Origin: Zygnema cylindricum
Taxonomy: Eukaryota > Streptophyta > Zygnematophyceae > Zygnematales > Zygnemataceae
Direction: 5' to 3'
Length of the DNA: 64,000 nucleotides
Assembly (NCBI GenBank): GCA_037447655.1
Contig: JBBHKE010000586.1
Span: 64,001-128,000, forward strand
In this document: positions 39,313 to 51,428 of the stretch, piece after piece
Numbering within the stretch: position 1 is the stretch's first letter
Layout of the letters: the number at the start of each line of letters is the position of its first letter
The notes under the pieces: model-generated
What the model saw: only the letters and a program-made list of their open reading frames with translations
Databases searched by the model: none
What the model was told of the DNA's origin: nothing
Program-made: the position numbers and the translations under genes

Positions 39313-41298
39313 TGTAGAAATTAAAGGTTATTCTAGTATTTTCTAGGTTTTGTAAAATGCAGAAAAGAAGCAGAGGCACTTTGCCTCTATCTCCTCTCTC
39401 CAACTCCCACACTTATCGCAGTCACTGAAAGTTGGCGACGGAGATAGAGCCATGGCCGCCTAAGCTATCCAGACGTGGACTGACATTAGATTCGTAGATT
39501 CACCAAAAAAGTACATGATGGACCAGAGATTTGAACCTGGTACCTGCCTTCTATCAGAGTTGCCGGTAGCCAGTAGCCTTAGCCAATTAGTATAACATCA
39601 AGGTTATAGGATATAGGGTTTGATAATTATATAAATATTGACACGTAGGCTATTTCATTTAACGGGATATTTGGACATAGATACAGTTTATGTTGTACGG
39701 CGTGCGGAACATCAGAAACAAATACCACGCACTTTGTTTCGAAGGAGAAACAAATATCGCGCAAGTATTTATGATAGCTACGATTGAAATCCGGTTTAAA
39801 TGGACGACCGCAAAGCATGCCGAGATCGCAAAATAGGTTTTCGGCGGTTTTCGGTTGACGTCACATCGATTGACACGTGGGACATCCATATTGGATTAGG
39901 ACATCTCTAGGGATGACAGGAACGAATCTAAAAATGACATGTGTCGACTTGTTGGCCATGTTGTACAATGGCCGTACAAAAAGTACACCGCCACCTGTTC
40001 TTTTTGTACGAGATTGTATTATGATTGGTGCCGTACTTCAGTAGATAGAGTTTTAGAGACTTAGAAAAATTTGATAGATTGGACCCTCTCTCCCAAAGAG
40101 CTTTTGTACAAAAGGTCAACTTTGACCCTCTATAACTTACTGCTTAGGAGAGAAAATCAGAGATTCTTTTTGCTATAAACTCAAGGGAGTCTTGCCTTCA
40201 CAAAAGTAAAGGAGTTCAGAGTTTTTGTCTGGCAGGGTGGCAGTTAATCTTGCTGAAACATAAAAGGGTCAGGGTTATCCTAGAGGTTTTGTGTGAGCTA
40301 CCTACTTTGAGGACCTATGGAGGTCTCAGAGCTGCAGGTTATGGGCCCACCCTCTAGGATGCCCATCTTCAATGGAACTGGCTACATATACTGGGAAAGT
40401 ATGATGACAGGAGCTCTATGTGAGAAACAGTTTTGGGGAATAGTGAGTGGACGGGTTAGACGTCCATTAAGTCTTGGGATCCCTCTAGGGTTTACAAGAG
40501 GCAGATTCACTAGAGATGCGGATCAATCTTCAACGGAGGAGACAAAGGAAGGGGAGGTGGTGGACAAAAGAAAAGAGAAGGAGACGGTCACACAAATAGC
40601 AACCGGTCTGGAATTCATGTCACCTATTCCGAGGAACGAGGAGAATGATATCCATACCTGAGACTACAACAATATGGCGGCTAAACACTTCATCCTCAAC
40701 CATCTTACTCAAGGGCTTGCATCTCTTCATTTGCAAGTAGAGAGGGCATCCGATCTTTGGGTGGCTCTCATAGAGATTTACCGAAGTGGTACGATGTAGC
40801 AACAACAGTTGGCTGATCAAAAAATTAACGCATATGTATACAAGGGGGGGAAGATGTTGGATTTTTGCAAAGAGCTTGCAACACTTTTTATTGAGCTAGA
40901 GAGTGATTGAAAGGTTGAAACTGAAAAGATGAAGGTTAACTATTTGCTCATGAAGTTACCAGATGAGTTCAACAACATAGTCAACCATGTGCAGGACTTG
41001 CCGGACTCAAGGTGGATTTGGAATTCAGGTATAGGGATGATTCTCGTTCGGGAAAATACGATTAAGATCCGAAGAGGAGGAAAGAGTGGGCAAGCCTTAG
41101 CACCTGGGACTGATTGGAGGAATAATGATTCCAGGAAACTAGTGGGAAATTATAGAAGGGAGGGGTAGAAAAATCAGACCGAGGAGTTCATACCTAAGAT
41201 TCCCAAGGGTTTGTGCCAATTTTGTAAGAAACCAGGGAACTATATGGCTGAGTGCACTAAGTTAACCGGGCTGCGGTTAAAGTAGGGGCACACCAGTG
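39313..41298 (+). mobile_element. Copia-related unit G2
   Basis: The head is TGTAGAAATT with TATTTTCTAGG following. The leader has a GATTTGAACC motif (39528-39537), a degenerate G-box (ACACGTGG, 39873-39880) and a clean hairpin (39973-39982 with 40001-40010). Gag starts at ATG 40317 (MEVSELQVMGPPSRMPIFNG) and carries several stops; after the gag core it retains a CQFCKKPGNYMAEC zinc knuckle, then is cut off by G3. Its gag sequence is closer to G5/G6 than to G1/G3/G4. Confidence 0.8.
40317..41290 (+). pseudogene. Gag of unit G2 (broken)
   Basis: It is readable as a retrotransposon gag of the copia gag-polypeptide type: HFILNHLTQGLASLHLQ, YKGGKMLDFCKELATLF, MKVNYLLMKLPDEFNNIVN and a CX2CX4HX4C-like knuckle whose His is replaced by Asn (CQFCKKPGNYMAEC). 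In-frame stops occur after NDIHT, after GTM, after LESD and later. Gag would form the particle shell; this copy cannot make a full protein. Confidence 0.8.
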
Positions 41299-42775
41299 TG
41301 TTGAAATCACTAGATTTAGGGGAGGTATTTTCTAGATCTTAATTAGTTAAAATAGCTAAAAGAAAAGAACAGGTAGCCTGCCTCCAACTTCTCTCTCTAG
41401 CCCCCATACTTGTTGTAGTCATTGAAGGAGAGAGAGGGCGGTGGAGCCATGGCTGCCTCAGCTCCATAGGCAAGACTAAAGAGTGACGTAAGTCACTCTC
41501 AACAAAAAGGTTGAGTCCGGCAAGACTTGAACCTCTGACCGGCAGAGCGAGGCGTAGCCGTCAGCTTTTACTGGTCTGTCGAAGTAGTCCGTTATGATAC
41601 ATAGGATTTGATACCCATTTAAACATTAGCTACATCATTAATCCGATTAACGAAATAACAAATTAAGGACATAGGAAATAGTTGGGATTTAGTGCGCACA
41701 AAACAAATATACCGGATATTTGTTATTTTGGACGGCGAACATTAAATGTCGTGTTGGATGCGACGACCCGTATCATCGCCGCGATCCCACAATGGCCGTC
41801 TTGGCGGTTTTCGGATGTGACATGATTTGTCGACAGGTGGCAAGATATAATTAGGAAGCGGGAATCCCGGGGAGCATGAGGACAAGTCCGAAGGAGACAA
41901 ATGTCCCCTCCATGGCCTTGTCGTACACCAGGCGTAAAGAAATTTCATCAACCGTGGTACATTTCTGTACTATACAGTCTTTTGATTGGTTCGCACATCA
42001 GTAGATAGGGGTTGTCAGAGGGGTTTAGGACTTAGAGGATAGAGGAAGTAGCCGCCTCTCTCCCAACAAGCTTGTATAAATATTGACATCTTTGCCACTT
42101 GATAATTGATTGCTTGGTTGGGCATTTTTAGTGATTCTTTTTGCTATGGACTCAGGGGAGTCTAGAGTGCACAGGGGTGCAGTCAGATTATCTATTTGCC
42201 TGCTTGGGTAGCAGTGATCCAAATTGATAGAGGGCTAGCCAAAATCTATCTAGAGGCTTCATGAATTGAGTGATCCAATGAGGACACAAAATTGCAGGTT
42301 ATGGGCCCACCATCTAGGGTGCCCATCTTCAACAGATTTGGGTTCATTTATTGGAAAGCCATGATGACAGGGCATTATGTGAAAATCGATACTAGGGTAT
42401 CGTCAGTGGACGAGTGAAACGACAATCTCACGGGACTCCACCAGGGTTTGATTGAGTGAGGTTTTTTGCTGCAGCATCTGCTCCAACGGAGGAGACAGAC
42501 GATGGGGACAGCAGTGTGTCCAAAAAGGGTAAACGAAAGGAGACACCTCTTACTCCTATTGCCACGGCAAATGGAGCGGTGGTCGTGAAGACCGAGGAAA
42601 ACGATATTCAAATGTGGGAGTACACCAAAATGAATGCCATGCATTTCATTCTAAGGCACCTCACCCAAGCTTTAGCGACCTCTCATCTTCACCTCTTCAA
42701 GGCCCAAGAGTTGTGGATGACTCTAGTGGAGATCTATAGAGCTGGTACCACCCTAGAGCTTCAGCTGGTGGAGCA
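41299..42775 (+). mobile_element. Copia-related unit G3
   Basis: It starts TGTTGAAATCACTAGATTTAG (the AGGGGAGG stretch inside resembles a polypurine tract) followed by GTATTTTCTAG. The leader has GACTTGAACC (41524-41533) and a decayed G-box (CAGGTGG). The gag start has lost its ATG but reads LQVMGPPSRVPIFNRFGFIYWKAMMTGHY near 42290. It is cut within the N-terminal part of gag (LELQLVEH) by unit G4. Confidence 0.75.
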
Positions 42776-45235
42776 TGTTGAAATAAGTTGTTGTATTGTA
42801 TTTTCTAGGTCTAAATTAATTAGCAGAAAACATACAAAGAAAATGTAGGAAGCCTGCCTCCATCTCTTCTCTCTCGCCCCCATACTTGTTGTAGTCATCG
42901 AAGGAGAGAGAGAGCGATGGAGCCATGGCTGCCTCATCTCCATGGGAAGAACTAAAGAGTGACTTAAGTCACTCTCAACAAAAGGTTGAGTTCGGCAGGA
43001 CTCGAACCCCTGACCGGCAGAGGGCGGCGTAGCCGTTAGCTCTAACCAGTCTGTCGTAGAAGTCCGTTAGGATATATAGGGTTTGATTAGTATTTAAACT
43101 ATTGTACTATACAGAAATCATTCAACTAAAAATCTTTACGGCATGCATAGATACAGTTTGATAAAGTACGAAGTATTATACTAATTGAAACGCATATCGC
43201 GCATTTTGTTCGACATCGAAACAAATATCGCGCAAGTATTTATTACGGCTGAGATTACATTTCGCGTCAAATCTGACGGCGCACATCATCACCGAAATCT
43301 CGGAATGGTCACTTTGGCATTTATTGATGTGGCATGACCTGACGCCACGTGGAGAGAAGACATTCGGTTGCAGGAATTCCGAGGAATATACGGACGAGTG
43401 GAAAATGGACACGCGTCCGCCGAATGGTCTTGTCGTACAAAGGCCGTACAGAAAGTACATCAGCAGTAATACTTTCTCGTACTGTACAGTGTTCTGATTG
43501 GTTCATACATGCAGTAGATAGGGGCTGTGAGAGGAACTAGGAAAAACTAGGACCTAGGAAAAACCAGGAAGATAGTCGTCTCTCTCTTTGAGAGTTTGTA
43601 AAAATTGGCATCTTTGCCACCCTATAACTTATCGCCTGGTTGGGCGTTTTCAGAGATTTTTTTTCTACGGACTAAAGGGAGTCTAGGCTGCACAGGGGTG
43701 CAGTTAGATTTTCTGCTTGTCTGCTTGTGTAGCAGTGGTTTCCATTGAAAGTGGGTTAGCTAATAACTATATAGAGGCTTCCTCTATTCTGTAGTCTAAT
43801 GGAGGACACAGAATTGCAAGTTATGGGCCCACCCTCTAGGGTACCCACTTTTAATGGATCTGGGTTCATCTATTGGGAAGCCATGATGATGGGAGCTTTG
43901 TGCGAAAAACGATACTGGGGTATCGTCACTGGACAAGTGAAATGTCCACCTTCAGGAACTCCACCAGGATTTTGAGAAGTAAGATTTCATACAGCAACGG
44001 CTGCCTCAGCAGAGGAGGCAGATGATGGGGACAGCAGTGTGTCTGGAAAAGGGAAAGTGAAGGAGAGACCCCTCACTCATATTGCCACAATACCGGGAGC
44101 GGCGACCTTGAAGACCGTGGAGAACGATACTCAAATGTGGGAGGATGTAAACATGGCTGCCAAGAACTTGATTCTAAGGCATCTCACTCAAGCTTTGGCC
44201 ACCCCTCATCTTCACATTTACAAGGCGGAGGAGTTGTGGGTGAGTTTGGTGGAGATTTATAGAGCTAAAACTATTCAGGAGCTCAAGTTGGCTGAGAAAA
44301 AACTAGTGAGTTACAATTACAAAGGAGGAAAGATGTTAGATTACTGTAATGATCTTTTTTCTTTATATATGGAGATGGAAAGTGCCGGGTGGACAGGCAC
44401 AATGAAAATGAAAGTTAACACACTTATCATGAAGTTACCAAATGAGTTTGAGAACATAGTGTACCGAGTACAGGAAATGCTTGATAGTTCATGGAAATGG
44501 AACACAGTGGTTAGGATGATACTTGTGCAGGAAAACACAATAAAGATTAGGAGAGGAGGAAAGAGCATTCAAGCTGTAGCAACAAGAGGGGACCGATGGG
44601 GGAAGGACCCGAAAAAACCTTATAGAGGGAAAAGAGATAATTTTGGGGGACCGAGGCCCCCAAAAGGTCTTTGTCATTTTTGCAAGAAGCCAGGACACTT
44701 CATCGCAGATTGTGCCAAGGAGTCGAAGCTGAGGCTCCAAGAGAACCGTGGAGGGGGTTATTTCGCAGGGAAGAAAAAGGCACTTGTGGTTACTAAAGTG
44801 ATAGGAGAAACCGAGGATGAGTCCTCTAAGGAGGATGGGGAGCTTTTTCTTGACGAGAGTCTGGAGGAGAAGGAGACCCCTCGGAGACAGAAGTGTGCCC
44901 TTGGAGCAATTCGGGAAGCTCCACACGAAGGATGGATTATCGATTCAGGTGCATCTATGCATATGTGTCGTGATAAAGAACTTTTCACTAAGCTAAGAAA
45001 GATCCCTATTGCAGAGATATAGTAGGGGGATGGGAGAGTGGTTACTAGTGATCTAGTGGGATCAGTAGATTTGAAAATCTTAGTGGAGGGTAAGAATTCT
45101 ATACTTACATTCTTAGATGTACTGTACATTCCTCAGCTGAGTAAAAATCTTGTCTCTACGTCTGTGTTAGATGACAAAGAGTTTGATACCTTCACTAGTA
45201 AGGGAGTGTTTACAGCTAAGTATGGGGATTATTGA
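42776..45235 (+). mobile_element. Copia-related unit G4 (best type-A copy, gag plus protease)
   Basis: The head is TGTTGAAATAAG with GTATTTTCTAGG following. The leader carries GGACTCGAACCCC (42998-43010), a CCACGTGG G-box (43346-43353) and the conserved hairpin (about 43446-43480). Gag starts at ATG 43799. No 3' LTR is visible; the unit is followed by the LTR-like region of the next copia element. Confidence 0.8.
43799..45235 (+). pseudogene. Gag and protease of unit G4
   Basis: It starts MEDTELQVMGPPSRVPTFNG; an in-frame TGA follows GTPPGF, then a long frame of 327 codons is open from 44039 to 45022. It includes NLILRHLTQALATPHLH, YKGGKMLDYCNDLFSLY, MKVNTLIMKLPNEFENIVY, a zinc knuckle CHFCKKPGHFIADC, and a protease active site WIIDSGASMHMC. 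After two stops at about 45020 the frame resumes as VVTSDLVGSVDLKILVEGK to LYIPQLSKNLVSTSVLDD. Nothing of integrase or RT follows, so the unit is a gag-protease fragment or a non-autonomous derivative. Confidence 0.85.
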
Positions 45236-45777
45236 AAAGTAAGCTTTAGTAAGTCTTAGAAATTTCAGTCTAGGACTTAGAATATTTTTGGAATACCAAC
45301 TGTTCAATATTGACCAAATTTAGTGTGGATTTTTTGTAGTATCTACATGTCTTTAAGTTAATTAGTGTGTAGGGCCGCCAATGAATGTAGACGTGATAAG
45401 AATCACCCGGATTTTTAGGGTATAGATATTGTTAGTGGACAATTCTGGTCCAAACACTTAGATTTTTGTTAGTACAGTGTCTGGTGAACCATGTACATAC
45501 GTTTTAGATGTTTTCTAGATATTTTAGATGTTTTTTAGATCTTTTGAGTATTTAGTTCAATTAGGATTGATCATTTCAATACAGAATGTACATTCTACAC
45601 AAGAATTAAGGAAATGAGAGCACTGAGTGCAGTTTAAGGTGTTTTATGCTCTATTGTCTCTAATTTGCTTGTAGTACATGTTTGTTTGGTTGAAATACCT
45701 CTTTCGTTTGGAGTTACATATCTTACACTATAGATCTAGTCTTTTAGGCATTTCTCTTTGGGTTTGCTTCCGCTAAC
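45236..45777 (+). repeat. LTR/leader-like region before copia element C
   Basis: It is AT-rich non-coding DNA with ACTTAGAATATTTTTGG, which also appears in slightly different form inside the LTR starting at 57700. I infer that it is the remaining 5' LTR or leader of the copia element whose gag starts at 45778. Neither end is resolved. Confidence 0.4.
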
Positions 45778-48616
45778 ATGTCTGATAATGGCTCAGCTGC
45801 TATTGGAAGTGCTCCTATTAGCCCTAGTGCTCCACCTGCTCTTGCTGGTGCAAGTGTGGCTCCTAGTGGGAGTGGATCACAACCGAGTCTTAATGCCCAT
45901 GACCTTCAACAGGTTATGGGCCCACCGCCCAAATTGCCTATTTTTGACGGAACTGACTACTTATACTGAGAAGATATGTTGAGCTCATATTTCGAGGAGA
46001 GGGACTTGTCATCCATTGTGGAAGGATCAGCGAATGTGACTGCGCCGGATTGGAGAAAGAATAATCTCCATTGCCTCAACGTCTTGAAGCAGTCTATGAC
46101 AAAGATTTGCTAATGTCGTATCTTGGATGAAGAAAGCATCTGATGTTTGGTTTAGTGTACGTGCTATGTATGTTCAGCTAGATGTTACCGTCCAGACAAA
46201 CATAGCCACTCAGATTTTTGAATTTAAGTATTCTGGAGGTAGTATGTCAGATCATTGTCATGCTATGAAAAGGTTGTTTCTTCAGAGTACTAGTGCAGGT
46301 GGGGACTTTTCACCACCTCAGCAGGCTATGTTGTTGATGAGAACTTTGCCCGATGAATATAAGGGAGCCATGGATAGGCTTAGGGCTATTCCACAGCGTC
46401 AATGGAACATAGCATTAGCAATTCAACTTATTTTGAGTGAAGAAGCTAACCAAATGTCACAAAGAGGTAGTAGTAAGTCTGTTCAGGCACTAGCTAACCA
46501 GTTTTCAGACTCTAAGATTGGCAATGGCAGTGGCAGAGGTAGTGGTCCTAGAAGGACACCTTTGACATGCTATTATTGTGATGAAAAAGGCCATGTTTTC
46601 AGATTGTGTAATGCCTACAAGAGAGCGAAAGCTACAGGAAATTTTCGCTCTGGTTGGGACGAAAGCCGGGTTCCTTCTCAATCTGGTGGACGGCCAACTT
46701 CTCTATTCAACGAACTAAAGGAGGAGGATGTGAGCAGCTATCCTATCAACAGCGAAAAGAAATACTTTGCGATGGCACAAGCAACGGAAGGCGTGGAGGA
46801 AGACGAATGGATAATGGACTCCGGTGCATCTGCCCACATGTGCCGCAATCGCCATCTATATGAGAGTATTCAATCTATTTCACCCATCAAAATTTATTTT
46901 AGTGATGATACCTTTGTTGAGTCAAAAGCAAAGGGGAGGGTGTCACTTATGTTGAACGTAGAGGGAAAACCTGTGAAAAGGGTTTTGGAAGATGTGTTGC
47001 ATGTCCCAGCTTTTAAAAGAAACTTTTTCTCTACGTCAGTGGTAGAAAAGAAAGGTTTTAAAACTATATCTGAGAATGGAAAGAAAACAGTGAGTAAGAA
47101 TGGGAAAATAGTTGCAGAAGGATTTGCTGGAGGAAACAATTTGTATCGGTTGAGTCTTGCAAATGATAATGACAATGATGTTATGTACTCAAGTGTAATC
47201 AGTGATTGTGATTTATGGCATAAACGTTTAGGACATGTGAATTATGATAGATTAGAAAAGATGGTAAATCAAAAAATGGTGGAAGGTGTAAAAATTAGTC
47301 AAAAACCAGCATCAAATGTATGTGATGGTTGTGCAATGGGAAAAATTCATAAGTTGCCTTTCCCTTCGCAAACTGATCATAGAAGTAGCAGGGTGCTAGA
47401 ACTAATTTATTCAGATGTATGGGGGCCATCTAGGTATCCATCTGTGGGAGGTGCTAAGTTTATGCTTACCTTTACTGATGACTATAGTAGATTTACTACA
47501 GTTTATTTTTTGAGAAGTAAGGATGAAGTTTTTTCAAAATTTAAAGAGTATAAGGCTTGGGTTGAGAATCTACATGAGAGAAAGATAGCGGGATTCAGAT
47601 CTGATAATGGAGGGGAGTACATTTCTAATGAGTTTGCAGAATTCCTAAAATTGCATGGAATCTCACGTCAACTAACCGTTCCTTATTCTCCGGAACAAAA
47701 CGGTGTTTCAGAAAGGATGAATAGGACCATATCAGAGTGTGCTAGGACAATGATGGCTGATATGGACATAGATTACAAATTTTGGGCAGAGGCTATGCAT
47801 TGTGCAGCTTATGTGAGAAATAGGCTAGAAACAAGGGCAATAAAAGATAAAACTCCTTATGAAATGTGGACAGGACACAAACCAGATGTAAGTCACTTCA
47901 AAGTGTTTGGAAGTAAGGTATTTTTGCTAGATAATGATCCACAAAAATGGAAATTAGAGCCAAAAGGCATACCAGGTATATTTTTAGGGTATGATGATCA
48001 TGCCAAGGGTTATAAAGTATATGACATTAAGAGAAATAGAGTTGTGGTAGCCAGAAACATCATAGTGAAGGATGAGGGAAGAGGAGTAGATGTATTTAGT
48101 CAATGTAGCAATGAAAAGAAAGATAAAAGTGTTGATTATATCTTTTTAGAGGAAAATCCTTTATTTTTCAAGAAAAATGTAGAAAATGCATCTAGTTTAA
48201 GTCAAAATGACTTGGAATCATCTTCTCCACCAGAAACAGGAAGTGTTATGCCCGAAAGAGTTGTAGAATCTCCTCTACCTCAAGCTGAAACTGAATCACA
48301 AGAAGAATCACATGTATCAAGGAGGAGGACCCAACCATCTATACCAGCGACAGAATTTCCAGGTGGAGTGAGGCGAAGTGCACGACTCAGGGGAGAAAAT
48401 GCAGCCTTTGCTCATTCTGCACACATAGAAGAGCCTTTAACATTGAAAGAAGCTTTTTCGAGTAATGAAAGGGAACATTGGGTGGAAGCCGTCAATGAGG
48501 AAATGAAGTCCATCATGGAGGCCCAAACTTGGGATCTGGTGGAACTTCCTCCAGGAAGAAAGGCTATTGGAAGTAAATGGGTGTTTAAGTTAAAATTGAA
48601 CCAGATAATACCATAG
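45778..48616 (+). pseudogene. Copia gag-protease-integrase polyprotein, first part
   Basis: Gag opens MSDNGSAAIGSAPISP and has the same LQQVMGPPPKLPIFDGTDYLY start motif as the G units, then a TGA and a TAA. From 46127 the frame is open for 829 codons: zinc knuckle CYYCDEKGHVFRLC (about 46568-46609), protease WIMDSGASAHMC (about 46808), pre-integrase LWHKRLGHVNYDRL, CDGCAMGKIHKLPFP, then the integrase core with DVWGPSR, SDNGGEY and PYSPEQNGVSERMNRT, keeping the Asp, Asp and Glu positions. It ends in the RT N-terminus EREHWVEAVNEEM, KWVFKLKLN, then a frameshift and stop. Confidence 0.9.
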
Positions 48617-48677
48617 ACACGCATAAGGCTCGCATAACTTATCATCCTTTAAACTATATATTTAAAGTTTAAAGTTT

Positions 48678-49953
48678 ATGAAGTTTGACGTGAAGTCTAT
48701 CATTCTTGTCAAACACTTAGTTGTCATGGATGAAGGGAAGTCATTTGACCCCTTCAAATATACAAAGAAGATAAGAATCAGATTTGAGTCAGAAAGTGAG
48801 GAGAACTCGGTCGTTCCCGAAAGGGACATGAGTGAAACCGTGATTGCAGATTCAGGGGAGATCCAAGATACAGGAGACTCACCGGAAACCTCACATACTT
48901 TTATCGACTCCGAGGAGATAGAAGAAGCGGGACAAGAACCAGCTTCCATGGATAGGGGAGCCGATGAGACAGTGAGAAGAAATCCAAGACTTCCATCTAT
49001 TCGATCTTCTGAGTTTGACGGAGGACGAAGGAGCAGCAAACGGATACAGGAAAAACAAGCAACTCATAAGGTAACTAAGCTATCTCACCCAGATGAGCCT
49101 CAGTCTTACTCAGAGGCAGTGAATAGTCTAGAGAAAGAAAGATGGATTAGAGCCATAAATGATGAAATGGCTTCTATCATGGAAGCAAATACTTGGGAAC
49201 TAGCGGATTGCCCTCCAGACAGAAAACCTATTGGGTGTAAATGGGTTTTTAAACTAAAACTGAACCTAGATAATACCATTGAGAGATATAAGGCTCGATT
49301 GGTAGCAAAGGGGTTCACCCAAAAGGAGGGGATTGACTATGAGGAGACTTGTGCTCCAGTTGTTCAGTTCCCACCAGTAAAGATTCTCCTCAGTCTGCCA
49401 GCAGCGAAAAACATGGAAATACACCAGATGGACATTAAGACTGCTTTTCTTAATGGTGAGTTAGAGGAAGAAATTTTTATGAGACAACCGGAGGGGTTCG
49501 TGGAAGAAGGAGAAGAGAGCAAAGTCTGCAGACTCATAAAGTCCTTATATGGACTGAAGCAGGCTCCACTACAGTGGAATAAGAAACTAGATGAGTTTCT
49601 TACAGGTTTGGGATATATCCGTATCAGCTCTGACCATTCTATCTATATGTTTGAGGATGAGAATGGTGTCATTTTTATTACAATTTATGTGGATGATCTG
49701 CTTGTGTTGAGTAAATCTGTGGAAAAGATCAATAAGTTAAAGAAAGATCTTAGAAGCAGATTTTATATGAAGGATTTAGGGGAAGCAAGATATATTTTGG
49801 GGATTTAAATGGAGAGAGATAGGGGGAAGAAGATTATCAGACTTACTCAGAAAGAAGCAATAGGTAATATGCTTGAAAAATTCCAGATGGAAAATGCTAA
49901 CAGTTGTACCACTCCCATGGACTTGAAAAAAGGAAGTGATGGGAGTGTAGGAG
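48678..49953 (+). pseudogene. Copia RT, second part from a related element
   Basis: The long frame (376 codons to 49808) starts in a linker equivalent to that of the first part, repeats the RT start (KERWIRAINDEMASIMEA, IGCKWVFKLKLN) and continues through YKARLVAKGFTQKEG, MDIKTAFLNGELEEEIF, SLYGLKQAP and the catalytic IYVDDLLVLS (about 49683-49712) to EARYILGI. One stop follows, then RLTQKEAIGNMLEKF. The catalytic Asp pair is intact. The frame has no gag or integrase of its own, so it depends on the chimeric junction upstream. Confidence 0.88.
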
Positions 49954-51380
49954 TGTTGAATTAAAAGGTATTTTCTAGGTTAGTTAAAAGATTTAACTAA
50001 GAGGAGGAAAAAGCAGAGGCAGCCTGCTTCTAGCTTCTCTCTCTAGCCCCCATACTTGTCGTAGTCACTAAAGGCTGGAGAGGAAGCTAGAGCCATGGCT
50101 GCCTATGCTCCTACTAGAGTCAGAAGGCAGATCCTTGGTAAACTTATCAAAAGGATTGACGGACCCAGGATTTGATCCAGGTACCTACCATCCGTCAAAG
50201 TAGCCGTTAGTCTTACCCTGTAGTCTAAGACCAGTGCTGAAGTATATAGGGTACAATAGCTACTAAAAGATGACGAAAAAGAGAAGTTCGATTTACTGAC
50301 AAACGGACCGCAATCACACAAAGACAGTTAAAAATAGAATTACACCGAAAATGTACTACTTGTATTTTTAACGACTATAAATTAAGGCCGACATTAGAAG
50401 CCGACATCGCGGAATGGTCGATTTGGCGGTTTTCGGTCACAACCACAACGGGTGACACGTGGCAGCATGATATTGGATGACGGCATCTCCGGGACATATT
50501 ATGGCGAACTCGGATATGGCAGGCGTCGTCTTTCTGGCCATATTCCACAATGGCCGTACAGAAAACACTTCGGACCAAGTACCTTTCTGTACTGTACACT
50601 CAATTGATTGGTTCCATACATCAGTAGGAGAGGGTTTAAACAGGGGTTTAGGACTTAGAAAATTAGAGATAGCCGCCTCTCTCTCAGAGAGCTTTTCTAT
50701 AAAAGGGTCATCTTTGACCATTGATAATTAACTGCTCAGGGGAGCAAATTCAAGGATTCTTTTTGTGGCAGACTCATGGGAGTCAGCCCTTCCAAGGGGT
50801 GCAGTTTGGTCAGTCTGTATTTTGTCAGGGTGTCAGCAATATTCAGACAAAGCTCAAAGAACCGAGGTTATCCCAGATGCTTCTAGCAAGCTGCATACTC
50901 TGAGTACCTATGGAGGTCTCAGAGTTGCAGGTTATGGGCCCACCCTCCAGGGTGCCCATATTCAATGGGACAGGGTTCATCTACTGGGAGAGTATGATGA
51001 TGGGAGCCCTATGTGAGAAAAGATTTTGGGGAATAGTGAGTGGGCGAGTGAAATGCCCATCCGGTCTTGTTATTCCTCTAGGGTTTGGAGGAAGCAGATT
51101 TGGTAGGAAACCAGATCCACCGTCATCAGAGGAATCAGAAGACGGCGAAAGCATCGTGATGGAAAAAGGGAAAGAAAAAGATAAATCCTTACCTATAGCT
51201 ACCGGATCTGCTTTGAAGTCTCCTATACCGAGGAATGAGGAGAATGATATCGATACCTGGAACTACAACAACATGGCAGCCAAGCATTTTATCCTCCGTC
51301 ATCTCACACAAGGACTCGCTGGTCCTCATTTACAGCTGGAAAGGGCATCCGATCTGTCGGATGCGCTTATAGAGATGTAC
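49954..51380 (+). mobile_element. Copia-related unit G5
   Basis: The head is TGTTGAATTAAAAGGTATTT. The leader carries a hairpin-forming B-box-like motif (GGATTTGATCC, 50168-50178), a G-box (ACACGTGG), a 37-bp hairpin (50556-50592) and a TATA box TATAAAAGGG (50698-50707). Gag starts at ATG 50910. It is cut within gag at about 51380, after LIEMY, by an inverted piece of a type-A unit. It is closely related to G6 over its full length. Confidence 0.85.
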
Positions 51381-51428
51381 TGCAATTCTGTGTCCTCCAT
51401 TGGACCACAGAATGCAGGAAGCCTCTAG
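50910..51428 (+). pseudogene. Gag N-terminal part of unit G5
   Basis: It starts MEVSELQVMGPPSRVPIFNG and is open through GALCEKRFWGIVSGRVK, KPDPPSSEESEDGESIV and HFILRHLTQGLAGPHLQ to LIEMYC. The last dozen codons come from the inverted leader that follows and are not gag. The retained part is 157 codons, without zinc knuckle or protease. Confidence 0.85.

Larger units (their letters stand above)
45778..49953 (+). mobile_element. Copia element C, chimeric (gag, protease, integrase, two partial RTs)
   Basis: In order: gag with an early stop, zinc knuckle, protease, integrase, linker and the RT start up to KWVFKLKLN, then a junction near 48632, a second copy of the linker (from VVMDEGKSFDPF) and a second RT that runs to its end region. 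It is cut at 49954 by the head of unit G5, so RNase H and the 3' LTR are missing. Two stops in gag and the double RT start make it non-functional as it stands. Confidence 0.88.

Noticed and set aside
42985-43060. Functional tRNA gene on the minus strand
   Set aside because: The B-box-like core is good, but I could not build a full cloverleaf with acceptor, D and anticodon arms, and it repeats within retroelement heads. Kept as a finding only.
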